A DNA stretch of 64,000 nucleotides from Pratylenchus scribneri (GCA_030063045.1 JAQSEB010000056.1:62001-126000), one strand, 5' to 3'. Shown: positions 52,534-63,429, numbered from the stretch's first letter. Translations and numbers: made by a program. The notes: generated by a model not told the origin, from the sequence alone.

Positions 52534-53879
52534 ACAATTATGGGAAAACGAGGGAATGAACAAGTCTGAGTGATGAGAAAAATCATTATTTTATTATACA
52601 AGATAATCGTTTGAAATTTTGATAAATTTATTTCTTAATAAATGATGAAAATTAATTTACACATAAAATCATTGAATTTACCCAAAATGTTTGGCCATAA
52701 AATGTGGCCAAATTGAGCTTTTTATACACAATCCTATCTAAGCCTTATTAGTCTTCTAAATAGAATCGAAAAATGGTTATTCCCCGTATCATTTTCTTTA
52801 GCAAAAAATTGTTTCAATAATTTTTGAAAAAAAAATTTTTTATATAAAAATTTATTAAAAAAATCAAAAGAGAGAAATTAAAAAATTCGAAAAAAAGAAA
52901 GAAAAAAGATTGATCAAATGAATTAAATCAATTAAATTTAATTTTTTCTTCGTCAAATCAGCAAATGACCAGTGCATATTTTTAATTAATTCTTTCATTG
53001 CTGTTTTCTCATCTCATTGTTTTCTCATTTAAAATGTATATTCAATTCAACAAAATGAAATTGGTGCATCCAATCTTTAGCTAAAAATTCTAAATGGATC
53101 TGAGATGACCCTAATATAATATTTTTTCTTATATTTCTCTCAAATTGGCTCTTGGCCAAAATTTGTGCCGCTGTTGTGGAGTGGCCATTGGTCAGTGGTC
53201 TGCTCTGGTCATTTTTAGAGTGACAAAGGAGGCTGCTATATGACTATGATGTGACGAGGAACAATCAATAAAGGTAAATTTAATTATTTTTTATATTTAA
53301 TTTAATTTTGTTATTCAATTCAGTCAATTAATGATTTTGTGGAATCGATGACAAATAAAAAAAATCCGAAATTTTTTTGATCCAGGCAGCAGTCTTGATG
53401 GCACAAAGTGAGCCCTTACATAATTATTAATTAAATAAATTTATATTTTTTATATATGAACAATGACATCTTTCCTTTTATGTCTTTTTAAATAATGGCA
53501 ATTAATTTACCCATAATCTAAATTTTGCATAAGCCGAGACCCCAGATTGGACCTCACCATATCTGATTTTTCGGCACTAAAATTTGGCATTAAAATAATG
53601 ATTTTGTGTAAAAATATTCTTTAAATGGCCATGTATTAAATATTAATTATTGGTATTGTCATCCACCATTAAAATTAAAAAAAATAAAAAGTCATATTAC
53701 TATATAATAATAATAATTATAATATATGTAATAATTCCCAATAAAATGAATTGAAAATTTCGAAATTAATGAAATTCAAAATTTTTTAAAATAAATATAA
53801 ATTCTAGTATATTTAAAGGTTAATTGGGGCGTTCGAAAAATTTATAAGAATTTGTGCAATATTTATCTACGAATTTTAG
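52534..53879. other. Non-coding; missing serpin 5' exons
   Basis: I searched here for the first half of the serpin that follows and found nothing recognisable. A G+C-richer patch at 53150-53280 has no frame. The rest is A+T-rich. Confidence 0.45.
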
Positions 53880-55109
53880 AATGTTGCTAATCATTGCTGT
53901 GTATTTCAAAGGATTTTGGATGGAAAAATTTTACAACAAAGACACAAAAAAGGAAATTTTCCATTTTAGTGAATCGAAACAAAAAAAGGTTTTTAAAAGG
54001 AAAAGAAAAATTGATATAAAAAAATTGAAGATTGATATGATGCAACGAACGACTTACTATTTCTATGATTAAAATAAAGAGGTAAGTCGAAACTTGAAAT
54101 ATTTAATTGGAAAATATTTTTTTACCGACAAAAGTTTTTTAAGAAATTATATTTTGCAAATTAAATTTTTGGATTGGACAAAAAATATATTTATTAACTA
54201 ATTGCTGCACTAGAAATTTCAAATCACAATAAATTCACTTTCCAAGTGATTGGATCATTAAAAAATGTTTTTAATATCTTATTTTCCCCGGTTTCAAATG
54301 ATAAACATTTCATACGTTGATGATGAAGCTCGGATGTATATTTTGTTGCCGTGGAAAAGATTTGGCCTTGGAAAAATGTTGAAAACACTGAATGGAACAG
54401 ATTTTCTGAAAATGATCAGAAAAATGAAAAGACGGAGAGTAAAAGTATGCTCTTAATTACACATTTATTGATAAATAACTTTTATTTTACTTTTGAATTA
54501 GTTAACTCTACCAAAATTCAAATTGGAATCGAGTTTTATGATGAACAATGAATTGGAAAAACTCGGACTTGAAACGGCATTCAATGCGGATAAATCCAAT
54601 TTTGAGGGAATTGTTGGAGACAAAAATGGAAATCAAGAAGAAAGAGGGAATTTGCATATCAGTGAAACATTTCAAAAGGCATTTATTGATGTGATTCATT
54701 TTTGTTTAAAAAATATAAATGTTTCCTCGGGGATTATTTAATATTTTCAAAAATATGCACAATCAATAATCAGTTTTAAGAAAAAACATTTTTTGATCAA
54801 AAATTAAATGAAAAATGTTAAAAATATTTTTTAAATTAAAATTTTATTGAATTTATACTTAAATATTTAAAAAAAAAGTCAATTCAATTATCCTTCTACA
54901 ACACAGGTGAATGAAGAAGGTTCAGAAGCAGCAGGAGTTAGCCGAATCTGCCTCAAAGAATATAATTTTTGTTTTACTGGTGGTGGAGGATCATACCGGG
55001 AGCCAAACCAATAATATTTAATGCCGATCATCCATTTGCTTTTGTCCTATTCCTTCCTTGCAAAGACAAAGGGAATATTGAAGAAAAGAAATCAGTCATT
55101 TTATATTGA
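53880..55109 (+). pseudogene. Serpin relic, 3' half only
   Basis: Remains of four exons: 53880-54081, 54298-54444, 54502-54690, 54907-55109. Clear serpin landmarks in order: AVYFKGFW, KIDMMQRTTYYFYD, ARMYILLPW, LTLPKFKLESSF, LEKLGLETAF, HISETFQKAFID, VNEEGSEAAG (hinge of the reactive loop) and FNADHPFAFVLF. Lesions: an in-frame TAA after YYFYD four codons before the donor; no AG at the second exon's acceptor (TTTCAA where TTTCAG is expected); a frame break between the hinge and FNADHPF; a shortened C-terminus; and no N-terminal half. Serpins are protease inhibitors; this copy can hardly make one. Relatives are probably elsewhere in the genome. Confidence 0.85.
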
Positions 55110-55312
55110 TTAATCTAAAAAATTTTTCCATTGATTAAAAATTTAATATTCAGCACATTCATAATCTTCCATTAAAATAGATAACTGTAATTTTAATTCT
55201 ATTTGGCATTTTTGCATTACATTCTCCAACATCAATCAATCAATCATTATCATTATTAAATTGATAAATACTAATTGTAAAATTGCAGTAAAACGATAAA
55301 CAAATTGTTTAA
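55110..55312. other. Spacer
   Basis: A+T-rich, no gene seen. Confidence 0.3.
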
Positions 55313-55500
55313 AGATTTATAGAATATATAAAAAAAAGGCTAATGAATTTATATAAAAAAAATAATAAAAGCCACATTGCCAATATTTGAGGATTAGAGT
55401 TAAAATAAAATAAAAACTTGGCATCCCTAAAAAATTGAAATCAGTCATCATTGCTTCATAAAAATTTTTGCTTTGATTTTGTTTTCGCATTTGTTTTTTG
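55313..55500. repeat. Shared 3'-flank module, copy 1
   Basis: Contains AAAGATTTATAGAATAT, GGCTAATGAATTTAT, AAGCCACATTGCCAATATTTG, TTGGCATCC and TTGCTTTGATTTTGTTTTCGC in this order. The same order recurs at 55985-56110 plus 56395-56450, at 60885-61050 and at 63430-63600, each time overlapping or just after the 3' end of a minus-strand gene of the array. Confidence 0.75.
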
Positions 55501-55905
55501 ACTTTTTACAACTTTTGATTCCGCAATTTTTTTAATCTCTTCTTCCAATCTTGTAATATCATTGTTCAGAACATTTTTCTTGCTAACAAGTTCCGATTTC
55601 CATTTTTCCTTTGCTATTTTATCTTTCGGCTCCTTTCCCATCAAAGCATTATTAATTTCGTGCATTTCTATGACAATTTTATCGATATCTGTCCTTTTTT
55701 CTCTCAAATCATTTTTGAGCTTCTCCAAGTTTAAAGCTTTTGGTGGCACAATTTGTTGTATTATAATATTACCTAATTATGAATGTTGAACACGATATTT
55801 ATTAATTTAGCAATGTTTACTTACCGGGAATGGGAAGCCGAAGATTGCGGATGCTTCGAAAATTTATATTTGATCGCAAAGTATAATTTTGCCCATAAAT
55901 AGATT
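55456..55905 (-). CDS. Coiled-coil protein H1
   Basis: The last exon (55772-55456, acceptor CATAATTAG, phase 1) reads NIIIQQIVPPKALN, then ~90 Lys/Glu-rich residues forming a coiled coil (KNDLREKRTDID, ITRLEEEIKKIAESK) and a basic tail (KTNAKTKSKQKFL). An exon upstream ends at a strong donor (CCCG/GTAAGT at 55825) and in matching phase reads YGQNYTLRSNINFRSIRNL, then RLPIPG; its start is not found. Related to H2 (QQIASPALNLKELNKKL) and H3. Family unknown. The basic tail could act in nuclear targeting, which is a guess. Confidence 0.55.
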
Positions 55906-55984
55906 AATTCTTTAAATTTCAATTCTATGAATAAAATTAATAATGTCTTGTATTAGAATTTCCGTATTTTTCGATGAATAAATC

Positions 55985-56110
55985 AATATGAAAATTGTTT
56001 AAAGATTTATAGAATATAAAAATCAAGTTAATGAATTAAAAAAGCCAAAATCACAAAGCAAATATTTGGGCGATAGAAGCAGAAAAGGAAATTGAAAAAA
56101 CAGAAAAATA
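55985..56110. repeat. Shared 3'-flank module, copy 2 (split)
   Basis: TTTAAAGATTTATAGAATATAAAAATCAAGTTAATGAATT and AAAGCCAAAATCACAAAGCAAATATTTGGG match copy 1. The second half of the module (AATCTTTGCTTTGATTTTG) resumes at about 56413, after a small MITE that splits it. Confidence 0.7.
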
Positions 56111-56164
56111 TTAATTTACCCAAAAATAATTAATTTATTCAAATTCTTTCGCGTTGAAAAATAT

Positions 56165-56305
56165 TATTTTTGAGGCCATATATAACTTGGCCATAACTAG
56201 GTATTAGGACTCAGGGTTAGGTTCAGGGCAGGATGGAATTAGGGGCTAGGGGAATCCTTAAGAAGTCTGATTTGGCCAAGTTATATGGCCTCAAAAATGA
56301 TTATT
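56165..56305. mobile_element. Small MITE splitting the flank module
   Basis: Inverted ends TTTTTGAGGCCATATATAAC and GTTATATGGCCTCAAAAA enclose ~95 bp with GGGTTAGG-type words. About 140 bp in all. It lies between the two halves of shared 3'-flank module copy 2, so it probably inserted after that duplication. Confidence 0.7.
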
Positions 56306-56472
56306 TTTCGACATGAATTTGGGTATTATAAATTAATTCTTTTTTGGACAAAATAATAGACTCCCATTGAAAAATTAACATCCATTAAAATTTAAAAATC
56401 AAAATCATCCATCAATCTTTGCTTTGATTTTGTTCTCGCATATTTTGCTGGCAGCAATTGAGTGTTGAGTCT

Positions 56473-56945
56473 CTATAATTTTTGATTTTGCTGCTCTATT
56501 ATTGTTATCTCTTCTTTTAATCTATTTTCTTCTGCCTTCAAAACTTCTTTTTTGTCCTTAAGTTCTGAATGCTGTTTTTTCAACATTGCCAATAACTTTT
56601 TTTTATCTTCCAAATCTTCCTTAATTTTTAGTAAATCATCGCATACTTTTGTTTCAGTTTTAATATTCTCCGTCAATTTTGTTTTGAGCTCCAAATTCAA
56701 AGTGGAATTTTGCTCAAATGTTTTTTTCTCCTCATTTAATTTTTCTTTTTCAGCATTTAAAGCATTCTTCTCGGCCTTAAATTTCAATTGTTGTTTTTCC
56801 ATATTTGCCATTAACATTTCATTTTTTCTCAAATCATTCATAATTTTTAGTAAATTTTCGGATACTTTTGAATTAGCAATAATATTCTCCGTCAATTTTT
56901 TATTGAGCTCCTTCAAGTTCAAAGCGGGCGACGCAATTTGTTGTG
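56473..56945 (-). CDS. Coiled-coil protein H2
   Basis: From an acceptor (TTTTTATAG) in phase 1 the exon reads QQIASPALNLKELNKKLTEN and on for 156 residues to a stop at 56473. Almost the whole length is coiled coil, rich in Lys, Glu, Leu and Asn. It contains an internal duplication: two ~70-residue halves, each with L(N)KKLTENI / LKTKLTENIK, LKIMNDLRK / LKIKEDLEDKK, KQQLKFKAEK / KKQHSELKDK and NEEKK-type segments. The first exon is not found; the DNA just upstream could also be read through as a hydrophobic lead (IKLASIVIFIA), giving a signal peptide, but no ATG is in that frame. Related to H1 and H3. Confidence 0.55.
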
Positions 56946-57405
56946 CTATAAAAATAACGATTGATGCTAATTTAATAATATATATGCAAAAACTGAAATT
57001 AAGACACTAATTTCGTCAGATAAGTAAATAAAATAAAGATTCTATGGGGCTAGGAATGTGGATTTCGATTTAGGCTAGGGCTAGAGTTCTGGATTTGTAC
57101 TCTATTGCTTCGGCTAATAATTCTAACGGCATTTTTGTTAAAAAAAAAAATGAAAATTAATTCTAAAAATAATAATTTTCGAGAAAGTAAATAGGTGTAA
57201 AATCATTTTCATAGAAAATAAACATGTTGATAATTTTTACGAGGCTAGAATCATTGAAAAAATCTACCCATAATAATAAAGTTTGAAAAGATCGCCAAAG
57301 AGAACTATCAACTTGTTTTAATAGATATCCGAAAATCTATTTTAAGTTGCTCCGAACCCCTGAAAAATTTTGCTTCAGGATTCAAGCATAAAAATCATTC
57401 CAGAA
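56946..57405. other. Spacer
   Basis: No gene seen, apart from a possible missing first exon of H2. Contains GGGGCTAGG / GGCTAGGGCTAG words at 57043-57085, like those in the MITE at 56165. Confidence 0.35.
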
Positions 57406-58010
57406 TTACACCAAATTTAATTTATTCAAATCGTCTTGTTCCTTTCTTTTGCTGGGGATCAATCTACCTTGTTTTGGTATATGCTGTTGTTGCTGAGGAT
57501 GGGAAAATTGTTGTTTTAATTTCATTGTATTTTCTTTTTGAGCGTGAATCTTTTGCACTCGCTGCTGATGGGGTTGTTCGGTAGGTAATTGGCCGAATGG
57601 ATTCATCCCAGTAGAAGATCCATCTTTACTGTGAAGTTTTGTTTCCGGTTCTGAATCGAGAATGATAAGTTCCTTCGATGCCCGATTTAACGACGAATTT
57701 GGATTAATTTCTGGCTTTTTCTGCACAAAATTCTTTTGAATTCCAAATTTTTTTTATAATAAACCTGTTGAGAACTCCCACCATGAATTATTCTTGAGGG
57801 CTGCACACCTAGAGAATGGTGATCGCGTTTCTTTTCCTTCATTTTTGATTCAAATTGTTTTTGTAATTCTTCGTCGACAAAACTTAATAAATGTGGCTGC
57901 TGTTTTTTTTGTTCAACAACAGGTTGATGAACATTTTGGGCAATTCCAGGTTTATGGGCAACTCCCATATGTTGGTCAATGCTTTCTTTTTCCAAATTGC
58001 ATAAAAGGGT
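57406..58010 (-). pseudogene. 5'-truncated third copy of disordered family (G3)
   Basis: Two open segments, 57995-57765 and 57720-57406, match exon 3 of G1 (58419-59026): VHQPVVEQKKQQPHLLSFVD against IRQSVAEQQNQQKQSHLLQY, IHGGSSQQ against IHGQTSQQ, GSSTGMNPFGQ against GSSTGLNPLAH, and HPQQQQHIPKQGRLIP against HPQQQHHIRVAGKLVP. It lacks the signal-peptide exon and the first part of exon 3. Between the segments is a 44-bp piece, homologous to coding DNA in G1, that now begins with GT and ends with CAG and breaks the frame unless spliced. The end SKRKEQDDLNKLNLV keeps a basic motif. It may be a relic, or extra exons of G1. Confidence 0.6.
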
Positions 58011-58418
58011 GTCAATTAATTTAAAATTTTGAGTAATAATGTAAACTTAGAAGAATGTTATTTTTTAGACTTTCATGCCCATAAATCAGCCTAAACTTGG
58101 CTAACTAATCTTAGTATCATAACATTTTTTATGACATTGAATTTTCGAAATGATAAAAAGTTAAATATTACTTGTAAATTAATTAATTTCGTTATTCATT
58201 CTAAAATTTATTCTGATTGAATTTTTTTGAGAGATCACAGTTATCTGAAAATATTTTTCAAAATTTTTATACGCCCAGAACCACATGCCTTCAGAATTAT
58301 TCGTCTTTATCAGTTTTGCCCTCGTGGCTATATCTCCGAATTTTTACTAACACTATACCTAAACAGTCTTTACTGATTTTTAGAAATTTTCACCTCAAAA
58401 TTGTCCTCCCAACTTTCC
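58011..58418. other. Spacer between G3 and G1
   Basis: A+T-rich, no gene seen. Confidence 0.3.
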
Positions 58419-59890
58419 CTATGGGACCAATTTACCTGCAACTCGAATATGATGTTGTTGCTGAGGATGAGTAAATTGTTGTTTTGATTGGATTGTACTT
58501 TTTCCTTTTTGGGACTGAATCATTTGCTCTTTCTGCTGCCGATGGGCTAATGGATTCAACCCAGTGGAAGATCCTTTATTTCCGTAAAATTCTGCTTCCG
58601 GTTTTGGCTTCTTCTCTATTAAATGTCTGTTAAATTCAGGATTTTTATTAAACTCCTGTTGTGAGGTCTGGCCATGTATCGCTGATGGTTGGTAATATTC
58701 CAATTTTTGAGGATGATTTTTGCTTTGAATTGTTTCAATTTTTTGCTTTTTCTCTGTTGATGGATTACTGTCGACATATTGCAAAAGATGTGATTGTTTT
58801 TGTTGATTTTGTTGTTCAGCAACAGACTGGCGAATGTTTTGTGCCATATTTGAATGAGGCAAATTATTATTCGCTATTTGACTCAAATTTCTTTTTCTAT
58901 TTTCATTCGCGATTCTCTCTTCAATTTGTCTATGTTGGGGTTTTCTGTATAAATTGGGTGTTTTGTTATCTCCTTTCCGCCGATTATCCCTCAAAAATGA
59001 AACATTTTCATCATAATTTAAAGGTGCTGAAAAATTTTAAAAGAAAAATAAAAATTTTGGGAACCTTTTCTCTTTATCGATTGATATTGTTGTCCAACAT
59101 TTGTGGAAGATTTTGATTTCGGTAAATTTTTAGAAGAGGCCAATGGATACATCGAATTTGACTGAAAATTCAAGTGAGGATCAGTATGAAAACTCCATTC
59201 TCCAAGGCAGATTCAATTATATTTTTAAATTTATAGCCTAAAGCATTTAAGGGTACTATTGCAGTTGGGCCCCCTAACTGGCGGTTGGCGGATGATGAAA
59301 AAAAAGATGAAGTTGAGGATTATCTTCTTCGTCATCCTCATCATTACATTATTTCTTAATAAGCCAGGGGCCCAACTATAATACCCATTTAAGGATGGAT
59401 TGATGAAAAGGTTTCCTACTTGACTGGATTGTTCCCCCACTGCCGCTAGAGCATTTCCCTGTTCCCCAAGGTCTTCGTCGAGTGATGACATTATCCCTCT
59501 AATTTCTTCCAAATTAAATTTCTCCAAATCCATGTCAACAAAATCATATTCGTTTTTCACAATTGCATTTTGTCCACCGCTTGTTTCTCCTCCCCCAAAT
59601 GGTTCATCATTTGTTGGCAAGTAGGATTGATGAATTAATTGTTGATCTTTTTGGCCACGTTGATCCGTCGCCATTATTTCCTTAAAATCTACTGATGAGT
59701 CCGTATTAATTCCATCAGAATAGTCATCGATTTGGATAGTTGCCGTTGCCGGTGGTTGGCTTCCTTCTCCTCTGAATGGTTGTTCACTTGGTGGTGGAAT
59801 ATTTCCTTCATCGCCGAGGGCTTTTTTACAAATACAAAATGTAGCCAAATTTAATAAGAAAATAATAAATAACAATGTTGGGATTTTCAT
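58419..59890 (-). CDS. Secreted disordered Q/K-rich protein G1
   Basis: Three exons: 59890-59348, 59161-59065, 59026-58419; 415 residues. A signal peptide (MKIPTLLFIIFLLNLATFC) leads an acidic disordered region with DFKEIMA and NDEPFGGGE, also seen in G2. Exon 2 is Ser-rich and ends VGQQYQSIKRK. Exon 3 is Gln/Asn/Lys-rich with low hydrophobicity (RKPQHRQIEERIANENRKR, VAEQQNQQKQSHLLQ, KQQFTHPQQQHH). There are no cysteines after the signal and no known domain. KRK, NRKRN and EKKQK could serve as nuclear-import signals; signal peptide plus such motifs is a pattern seen among nematode effectors sent to host nuclei, but that role is inference. The 38-bp intron 2 is very short. The exon 1 donor comes from an inserted MITE. 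The stop at 58419 replaces coding sequence still present in G3. Confidence 0.7.
59253..59386. mobile_element. MITE inside G1 exon 1, 134 bp
   Basis: Flanked by an 8-bp duplication ATTTAAGG (59245-59252 and 59387-59394), as for hAT elements. Ends are inverted: TACTATTGCAGTTGGGCCCC at the left, GGGGCCCAACTATAATA at the right, then CCAGT/CCAG-type inner parts. In the minus-strand gene its outer 39 bp are read as codons (YYSWAPGLLRNN) and supply the splice donor AAT/GTAATG. Confidence 0.85.
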
Positions 59891-59989
59891 TTTCTTTAAT
59901 GAAAGATTTTTATTTATTTACAAATTTTGAGGCAATTTTTTATGAATTTAGTTAGTAATGATTTAAAGGCGGTTTGCGGAATTTCTTTC

Positions 59990-60560
59990 GGTGATTTCAG
60001 GCTAAAATGATTGAATGAAATAAATAGATCGGTGAAGTGTAGAGTATAACTCCACTTTTCTTAAACAATATTAGAATTCAATGCGGGCGTTTCCGTGCGT
60101 GGCAACGTGCGCAGTAAAAATCACCCGCAGGCATTCATATGGCCACAGTTTATCATCTCATCTATTCCATCAGCACTATCTCATCATTTCAGCAAACATC
60201 CGCCACAGATGGGCCGCGCGGCGCGCATCTAATATTGCCTCTCTCCTATGCCAAGATGCCAATGGCTGAGTAAGGGAAATAGAGAAATTCAGCTCTCGAA
60301 TTATAATAGAATGAAAATTTTGGCATAATTTTGTCTAAAAAGGGAGATTTTACCGTTTCGAACAATTAGAATTTGAGCTTTAAGGCAGCTTGTCTAATAA
60401 ATGTAAATCGTTTAGAAAATATTTTTATTGGACGTTGAATATATAAAAATGATTTAACCCTTCTCCTTCTCTTACACAATTTTTTTGGCCATTGCCATCG
60501 GCGAACGACGGACGGCAATCCAATCCAAACACCCAAAATAATGGTTTTGAAGGAGCAGAG
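59990..60560. promoter_or_regulatory. G+C-rich upstream module of G1
   Basis: Three conserved islands that recur upstream of G2: GTTTCCGTGCGTGGCAACG (60089), CGCGCGGCGCGCATCTAAT (60214) and CATTGCCATCGGCGAACG (60491). They lie 200-600 bp before the G1 start, in DNA that is otherwise A+T-rich. The second contains a self-complementary CGCGCGGCGCGC-type core. ATGCCA occurs twice just after it. The module could be an enhancer or promoter block or an old transposon end. Confidence 0.5.
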
Positions 60561-60884
60561 TGGCGCTTGTGAATGGCTGAAAAGAAAACCCTGAGTGAGT
60601 TAAAGTGAAAGGGTAAAGTGAAAAATAAGAATGAGGATATTTGTTTGGCTCTATTTCTCAAAAACATTTAAGAAATAATTTTCAATTTCACAAAATTGAA
60701 CTGCGAATGAATATTGTCAAATCTTTGTTTATTGGAAAATTTGAATGGAGAAATATTTTACTTGATGTGTAAGTTAGGCCTTAAAATAATTCTTTAGATC
60801 CTTCAAAATCTATGCAAAAAATAAAAAAATATGGCATCGCAATAAAATTCCATGCTCTTAATGAAGAGATAAACAAACTGTTAT

Positions 60885-61050
60885 AATAATATTTATAGAA
60901 TAAAAATCAGTTAATGAATGTATGAAGCCAAAAAACCATAAGCCAATATTTGGGGGATAGGAGCAGATAAAAAAATTGAAAAATTGACATCCATAAAAAA
61001 CATTCATCAATCTGGGGCTTCATCAAATCTTTGCTTTGATTTAGATTCTC
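60885..61050. repeat. Shared 3'-flank module, copy 3
   Basis: TTATAGAATAAAAATCAGTTAATGAAT, AAGCCAATATTTGGGGGATAG, TTGACATCC and AAATCTTTGCTTTGATTT match copies 1, 2 and 4. It ends just before the stop codon of G2, so it is the G2 3' UTR. Confidence 0.75.
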
Positions 61051-61074
61051 GAATTTGTTTATAACAATGACTCA

Positions 61075-62272
61075 TCACAATTTTTGCTTCTTCGCTAATT
61101 GAAGCATTGAATTAGACCTCGAAAATCCAGTATTTCCGTGAGCTTCTGTTTTCCGTTTGGATCCGAGAATAAAAAGTTCTTTTGGTTCCGTATTTAATGA
61201 CGAAGCTGGAATTCCTGCTGTTTTCTTCGGCCCAAATTTTCTGTTAATCCTAGTATTGTGCTTATTAAAATCCTGTGGTACGCTGCCAAAATTCATCATT
61301 CCTGGTGATAGTGGCGTTGAATCTTGTATTCCTTGTGAATTGTGATGTCTTTTTACTAATTCAAATTTTTGCTTTTGTTGGTCATTTTCCCTTTCCCTCA
61401 TGAACCTCTCTACATTTTTTCTGAATTCGGGAACCCTATTCATATTCCGTATTTTGTTATCATTTTCCCTCCGATTTTGCATCAGCCATGGCAAATCACC
61501 ATCATATTTTGATGTTCGCTTAGCACCGACAATTGGTGCTAAAAAAAGAAATTACTAAAGAGAAGACATTTTTGGTAACCTTTTCTCTTTGTCGATTGGG
61601 ATTGTTGCCCAACATTTATGGCTGACCCAGAATTTGGTAAATTTCCAGCAGAAAATGGAGCCATCGAACCAGGCTGAAAAATCAGGAGAAGATGCATGAG
61701 AAAGTTAAAAAATTTATGACAAAGTTTTCTTCCGCTATAAATTTAAATCAGAGTCCATTACAAGATGAAATGATGGTTATACGCAATACCGCTATAAAAA
61801 TTACGAGGGTGAAGATACTTTTCGCAATTTTTGATCTAATCGCAAAAGTATTCCCTCTAACTTGATTCTGGAAATTTTTTTCGCCATTCTCTACAATATT
61901 TATTATGATTAAAATTTCACTGAAAAATGATTCCCTTTTCCACAGATCAAAGGGCTAATTCGAATATATTTATAATTTAAATACCGCATTTGAATGAATG
62001 AGTTCTTGGGTCAATGGCTTCGCCATTATTTCCTTAAAATCTTCCGAATCGATATCAATGAGATCATCAAAATCATTTTCATTATTCAAAGTTGCCAATG
62101 ATTTGTCAGCTTCTCCTCCTTCCAATGGTTCATCATTTGTTGAAATATTTTCAGCAGATGGAATAATTCCTTCTTTAACAGTTTCTCCTTGCCCTTGAGC
62201 ATTTGTAGAAATACAAATTCTGGCCAAATTCAATAGCAAACTTGTAAATACTAATAATGTTGGAATTTTCAT
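61075..62272 (-). CDS. Secreted disordered protein G2
   Basis: Three exons: 62272-61985, 61673-61580, 61538-61075; 281 residues; phases 0 and 1 as in G1. Same start (MKIPTLL) and signal peptide, then an acidic region with NDEPLEGGE and DFKEIMA. Exon 2 ends VGQQSQSTKRK, matching G1. Exon 3 starts AP and is basic and Gln/Asn-rich (RRENDNKIRNMNRV, RKNVERFMRERENDQQK), with GPKKTAGIP, LGSKRK and a final LAKKQKL, all possible nuclear-import signals. Beyond exon 2 similarity to G1 is weak, so exon 3 evolves quickly or was replaced. The 41-bp intron 2 is tiny. An in-frame start 17 codons further upstream is possible; the later ATG is chosen by comparison with G1. Confidence 0.75.
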
Positions 62273-62469
62273 ACTCTTTAAAGAAATATTTTTACTTTTT
62301 AGTAATATGTGAATTTTTTTCACAAATGACCCAGTTTTGAAAATTTATTTAGTGAATTTTTAATATTCCTACGGAATTAAATGTTTGGCTAATAAGAAAA
62401 TATATTAGTAAGGCATTGATTTGAAGTGAAGAAGGCTGGCAGTATTTTAGCATTGAAGACGAAATGCCC

Positions 62470-63060
62470 AAAAAGGATGGTTGATTGAAAATAAATAAAT
62501 TGGTGGAGTGTAGTAGTGCGGTGCGTTTCCATGCGTGGCAACGCTCGCAGCACAAACCCATTGTATCCATATCACATCTGCTGACGGTTCACTCCTAGAT
62601 GAGCTTGTTGGCACTGTAGAATGAAGTGATACAGAGAAACTCAGCTATCAAATTTAATAGAAAAGAATTTTGGCCAAAGTGGAGATTTTATTTAACCAAT
62701 TCGAGTTTTGTCCAAAATGTATTTGTCAAGTGTCCAAAAAAAAATAGTAATTATTATATTCCAATTATTTTATTTTGCCTGATTATTTTTGGCTTTTATC
62801 GCTGGCCATAAAAGTAATTTTGCTTTTTTCCTTCTCTGACATACACAACAATTTATTGTCCATTGTCATCGGCGAACGGCGGACCAATCCAAATTCCCCA
62901 TGATATGCCGTATGCCCGCAATATATCATCTCTCATTTAATCATCCATTCCATCAAGGCACTCATATCATCATCAATTGATGGATCGCGCAGCGCGCATC
63001 TAACACTGCTTCTCTACTAAATGCCGGTAGCGGAGAGAAAGACAGAGAAATTTAGTTATC
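62470..63060. promoter_or_regulatory. G+C-rich upstream module of G2
   Basis: Carries the same three islands as the G1 module: GTTTCCATGCGTGGCAACG (62525), CATTGTCATCGGCGAACGG (62862) and CGCGCAGCGCGCATCTAAC (62986), all in the same orientation. The order of the last two differs from G1 (there the CGCGCGG island comes before CATCGGCGAACG), so the module was rearranged or built from two repeats. Flanking AGAGAAA(T/C)T(C/T)AG words also recur. Confidence 0.5.
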
Positions 63061-63429
63061 GAATTAATGGAGAGGAAAATTAGGCATAATTTTGTTTTGG
63101 CCAGAAGAGAGATTTTCCTCTTTGGAACAATTGTAAATTTTACTTAACGAGTCTAGCGATGATTTGTCCACCAAATAATCATTCAGAAAATATTAACGCT
63201 GGCCAAAATAGATTTTTACTCTTCCCATTCTTTTAGAAAATTTTATTGGATATCGACGATAGCTATGTCTGCAAAAATTGGGATCTGTTAGGCAAACTAA
63301 CTTGACTCTTGAAGTGTAATTTAGGCCATAGAATGATCCTTTTGCCCTTTCAAATTTGTAAAAAAAATTAAAGTTTATAATAGCACTGCATTCAAATTGT
63401 GGTGCCCTTCGATGAGAAGATCAATAAAT

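Noticed and set aside
56552..57010. 152-residue Ser/Phe-rich plus-strand ORF
   Set aside because: Antisense shadow of the coiled-coil exon H2; Lys/Glu-rich coils read as Ser/Phe on the other strand.
58661..59116. 151-residue plus-strand ORF with hydrophobic segments
   Set aside because: Antisense shadow of G1 exon 3, which is supported by its paralogues G2 and G3.
60081..60269. Plus-strand ORF MRAFPCVATCAVKITRR as a gene
   Set aside because: It covers the conserved G+C-rich islands; the matching islands before G2 do not keep the frame, so conservation is at DNA level.
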